This document shows positions 60,356 through 64,000 of a DNA stretch of 64,000 nucleotides, in pieces. Under the pieces are notes generated by a model. It had not been told where the DNA came from, made no database searches, and worked only from the letters and a program-made list of their open reading frames with translations. The first letter of the stretch is position 1; each line of letters starts with the position of its first letter. Source of the DNA: a bacterium (GTDB taxonomy: Bacteria; Myxococcota_A; Polyangia; Nannocystales; Nannocystaceae); assembly GCA_024742475.1 (NCBI GenBank), contig JANSYI010000034.1:1-64000 (forward strand). Reading direction: 5' to 3'. Both the position numbers and the translations under genes were made by a program.

Positions 60356-60371
60356 CCCCCGATATCGGGGG
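60356..60371. promoter_or_regulatory. 16-bp perfect palindrome CCCCC-GATATC-GGGGG
   Basis: CCCCCGATATCGGGGG, with no loop, about 41-56 bp upstream of the pilin ATG. It could be a regulator site or a termination or cruciform element for the upstream activator gene. Confidence 0.45.
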
Positions 60372-60384
60372 GGTTGCGGGGGCG

Positions 60385-60401
60385 GTGACGCAGAGCGTCA
60401 C
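60385..60401. promoter_or_regulatory. Putative operator 1, GTGACGC-AGA-GCGTCAC
   Basis: A 17-bp perfect inverted repeat (7-3-7) centred 78 bp upstream of the pilin ATG. The 15-bp core TGACGC-N3-GCGTCA recurs at 60429-60443; centres are 43 bp apart, close to four helical turns. This layout fits an enhancer-type activator with sites upstream of a promoter. Confidence 0.6.
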
Positions 60402-60428
60402 TTCTCGGCGGTGCCGCGTTTTGTCACC

Positions 60429-60443
60429 TGACGCAGCGCGTCA
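60429..60443. promoter_or_regulatory. Putative operator 2, TGACGC-AGC-GCGTCA
   Basis: A 15-bp perfect inverted repeat sharing all core positions with operator 1 except one spacer base. It is nine bases downstream of the NtrC-like gene stop. The pair may bind that activator itself. Confidence 0.6.
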
Positions 60444-60452
60444 TCGCAGGCC

Positions 60453-61868
<1,416 letters not shown>

Positions 61869-61889
61869 GGCCTCGGTGATACCACGGGC

Positions 61890-62651
61890 TCACGAGGCGG
61901 ACGTCGTGCCGACCTTGCGCAGCTCGACCAGCATGTGCGCGCCGAAGGTGCTCAGCAGTCGGCGGTCGCGGGCGAACCACTCGAACCGCTCGGCCAGCGA
62001 ACCGAGCACGGGGATCGCCAGCAGGCTGGGCGCATGCACAGCGATGCGGATGCCGTGCAGGCGCGCCAGGTGGAGCGAGCGCGGCAGCATCCGCTTGAAG
62101 CGGCCCAGGGTGTCGAGCCTGGTGAGGCCCCGGTCGGAGTCGACGACGAGCGGTCCGCCTTCGACGACGGTCGTCGGGTTGCGCAGCCCCAGGTAGAGCC
62201 CCCACACGCTTCGGGGGTTGTCGAACCCGATGAGGGCCGTGCCGTCGTCTCGCAGCACCCGCGCAGTCTCGGCGAGCAGAGAACGCGCGGCCGAAATCGA
62301 GGTCTCGTCGTCCCGCCCGAGGTGGGGAAGCGTGCGCACGCAGTAGATCAGGTCGAACTGTTCGTCCGGCAGGGCCAGGTGAACGTCCGCGCCGCGCCCG
62401 AGGTCGGAGGCGTCGACCACCGACAACGACGCGGCACGCTCCTCCACCCACTCGGCGAGCTGACGAATCCCGCGCCCGAGGTCGAGCACGCGTTGTCCGG
62501 GCACGTGCGAGAGGACGACGTCGGCGGTCATGCGATCGACCAGGTCGGTCAACCGATCACGTCGCGGGGCCGACTGCCTCGGTCGTGGGTCCGCGGGGAC
62601 GATCTCGATCGACCGCGGCGGCGCGTTCGTTGACCGCTTCACGCGCGCCAT
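61890..62651 (-). CDS. SAM-dependent methyltransferase-like protein (253 aa)
   Basis: Starts at ATG 62649-62651. Motif I is VLDLGRGIRQLAEW (usual Gly-Cys-Gly varied to Gly-Arg-Gly), followed by SVVDASDLG, FDLIYCVRTLPHLGRDDE, LLAETARVLRDDGTALIGFDNPRS. It is a class I methyltransferase fold, but motif I is non-canonical, so activity is doubtful. It lies 21 bp upstream of the NtrC-like gene, so the two may be cotranscribed. A link to pilus regulation is possible but unproven. Confidence 0.75.
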   Translation of the reverse strand: MARVKRSTNAPPRSIEIVPADPRPRQSAPRRDRLTDLVDRMTADVVLSHVPGQRVLDLGRGIRQLAEWVEERAASLSVVDASDLGRGADVHLALPDEQFDLIYCVRTLPHLGRDDETSISAARSLLAETARVLRDDGTALIGFDNPRSVWGLYLGLRNPTTVVEGGPLVVDSDRGLTRLDTLGRFKRMLPRSLHLARLHGIRIAVHAPSLLAIPVLGSLAERFEWFARDRRLLSTFGAHMLVELRKVGTTSAS

Positions 62652-62680
62652 GGTACGCCTGCAGCTGCACAGGGAGCTCC

Positions 62681-63568
62681 ATGCCGACAAAGATCCTCGC
62701 GATCGACGACAGCAAAACGATGCGACTTGCCGTGAAGATCACGTTCGCGGCCGAAGATGCGGACGTGACCTCGGTGAGCAAGGGCTCGGACGCGGTCGCC
62801 CGCGCCAAACAGCTCTCCCCCGACGTCATCTTGGTCGACGCCTCCCTCGGTGATGGCGAACCGAGCGGCTACGACGTCTGCCAAGCGCTCAAGTCCGACC
62901 CGGGCACGCAGGGCACGCCCGTCCTGCTGATGGTCTCGAACCAGGGCGGGGTCGACCAGGCGAAATTCGACGCGGTCGGTGCCGACGGCTTCATCAACAA
63001 GCCGTTCGACACCCAGGACCTCATCGACAAGGTCGCCGCAGCCGCGGGCGCGCCGGCGAAGGCCGCTCCAGCTGCAGCGGCCCCGACACCCAAGCCCGCG
63101 CCCAAGCCCGCACCGAAGCCGGCGCCCAAAGCCCCGGCCCCGGCCGCGGCCAAGCCCGTCCCTCGACCGGCGCCCAAGCCCGCCATCCCTACGGCTCCGG
63201 CCGCCGCTCGTCCCGCGCCGAAGCCCGCGAGCCCGCCGTCGCGTGCGATCCCCAAGCCCGCTGCGCCCAAACCTGCAGCAGCTTCGGCAGCAGCTCCGGC
63301 AGCCCGCCCCGCTGCGCCCCCGCGCCCCGCGGGCGGATCGCAGGGCGGCTCGATCCCCATCGCCGTGCCGATCCCGTTCACGCCAGCCGACAGCCCCACC
63401 GCGGGGATGCTCGAGCGCCTTTCCAAGGCCGCCGGCGACTCGGGTCTCGATCCCAAGGTGGCCGAAGCCATCGTCGCGCTCAGCAAAGAGGTGATCGAGT
63501 CGGTCGTTTGGGAGGTCGTTCCCGAGCTGGCCGAAGAGATCATCAAGAAGCAAGCCCAGAGCGCCTGA
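62681..63568 (+). CDS. Response regulator with long Pro/Ala linker and C-terminal helical domain
   Basis: A 295-residue protein with AGGGAG before the ATG at 62681. The receiver has KILAIDDSKTMR, VILVDASLGD (phosphoacceptor) and FINKPFD (lysine). A 100-residue linker of Ala/Pro/Lys repeats follows and a C-terminal helical domain, LDPKVAEAIVALSKEVIESVVWEVVPELAEEIIKK, a pattern seen in myxobacterial response-regulator proteins. No DNA-binding domain is present, so it likely works by protein contact. The gene is divergent from the methyltransferase-like gene across 29 bp. Confidence 0.82.
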   Translation: MPTKILAIDDSKTMRLAVKITFAAEDADVTSVSKGSDAVARAKQLSPDVILVDASLGDGEPSGYDVCQALKSDPGTQGTPVLLMVSNQGGVDQAKFDAVGADGFINKPFDTQDLIDKVAAAAGAPAKAAPAAAAPTPKPAPKPAPKPAPKAPAPAAAKPVPRPAPKPAIPTAPAAARPAPKPASPPSRAIPKPAAPKPAAASAAAPAARPAAPPRPAGGSQGGSIPIAVPIPFTPADSPTAGMLERLSKAAGDSGLDPKVAEAIVALSKEVIESVVWEVVPELAEEIIKKQAQSA

Positions 63569-63620
63569 CGCAGAGCGCCTGAGCCAGAGCTTGGACGGAG
63601 CGCCTGACGCGGAGCTTCGC
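63557..63620 (+). repeat. Short tandem-like repeats after the response regulator
   Basis: The motif AGAGCGCCTGA/GGAGCGCCTGA and the unit CCTGACGC recur three times between 63557 and 63620 (about 13- and 26-bp spacing), partly within the last codons of the response regulator and partly between genes. It may be slippage-derived. No function is seen. Confidence 0.4.
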
Positions 63621-63652
63621 GGTCGCCCATCGCACGCGTATCCTTCGCGGCG

Positions 63653-64000
63653 ATGGGCGAACTCGTCCGCGTCGACCTCGAACTCCTGCCGACCGAGCCG
63701 CGCTACCGACCCATGTCCAAGCGGGCTTGGTACGGGCGGCGGCTGCCGATCGCCCTGGGCATCGGCGCGCTCGCAGGTGTCGCGAGTGTCGCGATCAACA
63801 CGTTCGCGATGTGGGCGGCCCTGCTCGGCGTCTTCGGCTACTCGATCGTGCGACGCCGACGGCTCGCCTCGTTGGCCCGGAAGAACACCGACGCGCTCGC
63901 AGTCTTGATGGCAGGCGAGCTCGAGGCGGCCGCCGAGGCATTCGAGGCGCTGTGCGATCAGAGCCGGGGCTCGCCCGCGCTGCACTCGCTGGCGGTCTGC
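63653..64000 (+). CDS. Membrane-anchored helical-repeat protein, partial
   Basis: ATG at 63653, with TATCCT 8 nt before it. The 116 visible residues have a short N-terminal part (MGELVRVDLELLPTEPRYRP), a hydrophobic pair (LPIALGIGALAGVASVAI; FAMWAALLGVFGYSIV) and the start of TPR-like helices (LASLARKNTDALAVLMAGELEAAAEAFEAL). The layout is the same as the gene at 32858-33718. The 3' end is outside the window. Confidence 0.65.
   Translation, partial: MGELVRVDLELLPTEPRYRPMSKRAWYGRRLPIALGIGALAGVASVAINTFAMWAALLGVFGYSIVRRRRLASLARKNTDALAVLMAGELEAAAEAFEALCDQSRGSPALHSLAVC

Overview
The window looks like chromosomal DNA of a myxobacterium (Myxococcota), most likely a Nannocystineae-type organism (Nannocystis/Plesiocystis/Enhygromyxa relatives). 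This is inferred from very high GC with strong third-position bias, many lipoproteins with Gly/Asp/Ser/Glu-rich linkers after the lipobox, two large Ser/Thr kinases (one with PEGA-type repeats), an MglA-like GTPase, type IV pilin genes next to an NtrC-type regulator, TPR/TonB-like proteins of AgmX type, and many GTG and TTG starts with 4-base ATGA/GTGA overlaps. Gene density is high: after start correction no gap exceeds about 250 bases. I found no tRNA, rRNA, insertion sequence, integrase or CRISPR array.

Layout. 1-2.5 kb (minus): two tandem formylglycine-generating-enzyme-like lipoproteins, a small ORF coupled to the second, a 29-bp duplicated promoter-like element and a small Cys-rich lipoprotein, with base composition less GC-rich than the neighbours. 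2.6-4.05 kb: a broken methyltransferase with an in-frame stop and a homopolymer frameshift. 4.1-8.4 kb: recD2 converging on the ruvC-ruvA pair, plus an unknown gene. 8.4-10.9 kb: secreted and lipoprotein genes and a TPR/outer-membrane protein. 10.9-12.5 kb: a transpeptidase-type penicillin-binding protein. 12.7-20.6 kb (plus): FHA-GGDEF diguanylate cyclase, the mutL-miaA-accA run, a rhomboid-like membrane protein and a TonB-domain protein. 20.7-28.1 kb: TPR protein, lipoproteins and a class V aminotransferase pair. 28.1-30.1 kb: a frameshifted galactose oxidase-like gene. 30.2-31.7 kb: gcvT and gcvH. 31.8-36.1 kb: AgmX-like lipoprotein, membrane protein, TerC transporter and small lipoproteins. 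36.1-38.8 kb: CinA-like MoCF protein diverging from carA and a coupled unknown gene. 38.9-42.3 kb: propeller lipoprotein, M23 peptidase lipoprotein and Cys-rich lipoprotein. 42.4-54 kb (plus): gpsA, a Ser/Thr kinase, a degenerate Thg1-like protein, hemW, hrcA-grpE-dnaK-dnaJ, and a translationally coupled MglA-like GTPase and histidine kinase. 55-58 kb: a 942-residue PEGA kinase. 58-62.7 kb (minus): a type IV pilin locus with a terminator, a four-palindrome regulatory region, a PilR/NtrC-like activator and a methyltransferase. 62.7-64 kb: a response regulator with a Pro/Ala linker and a partial membrane gene.

Working together: the window combines housekeeping repair and recombination (RecD2, RuvA/C, MutL), translation and metabolism (MiaA, AccA, CarA, GpsA, GcvT/H, HemW), the protein-folding operon, and signalling, motility and envelope genes typical of gliding bacteria.

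Most unusual points: (1) a Thg1-like protein whose metal-binding aspartates appear replaced; (2) a palindrome-dense region upstream of the pilin genes with two near-identical sites 43 bp apart; (3) a recurrent -10-like hexamer only about 6-10 nt before start codons, suggesting leaderless or near-leaderless transcripts; (4) genes broken by stops or frameshifts in or beside less GC-rich islands. Everything here comes from reading the sequence; no database search was run.
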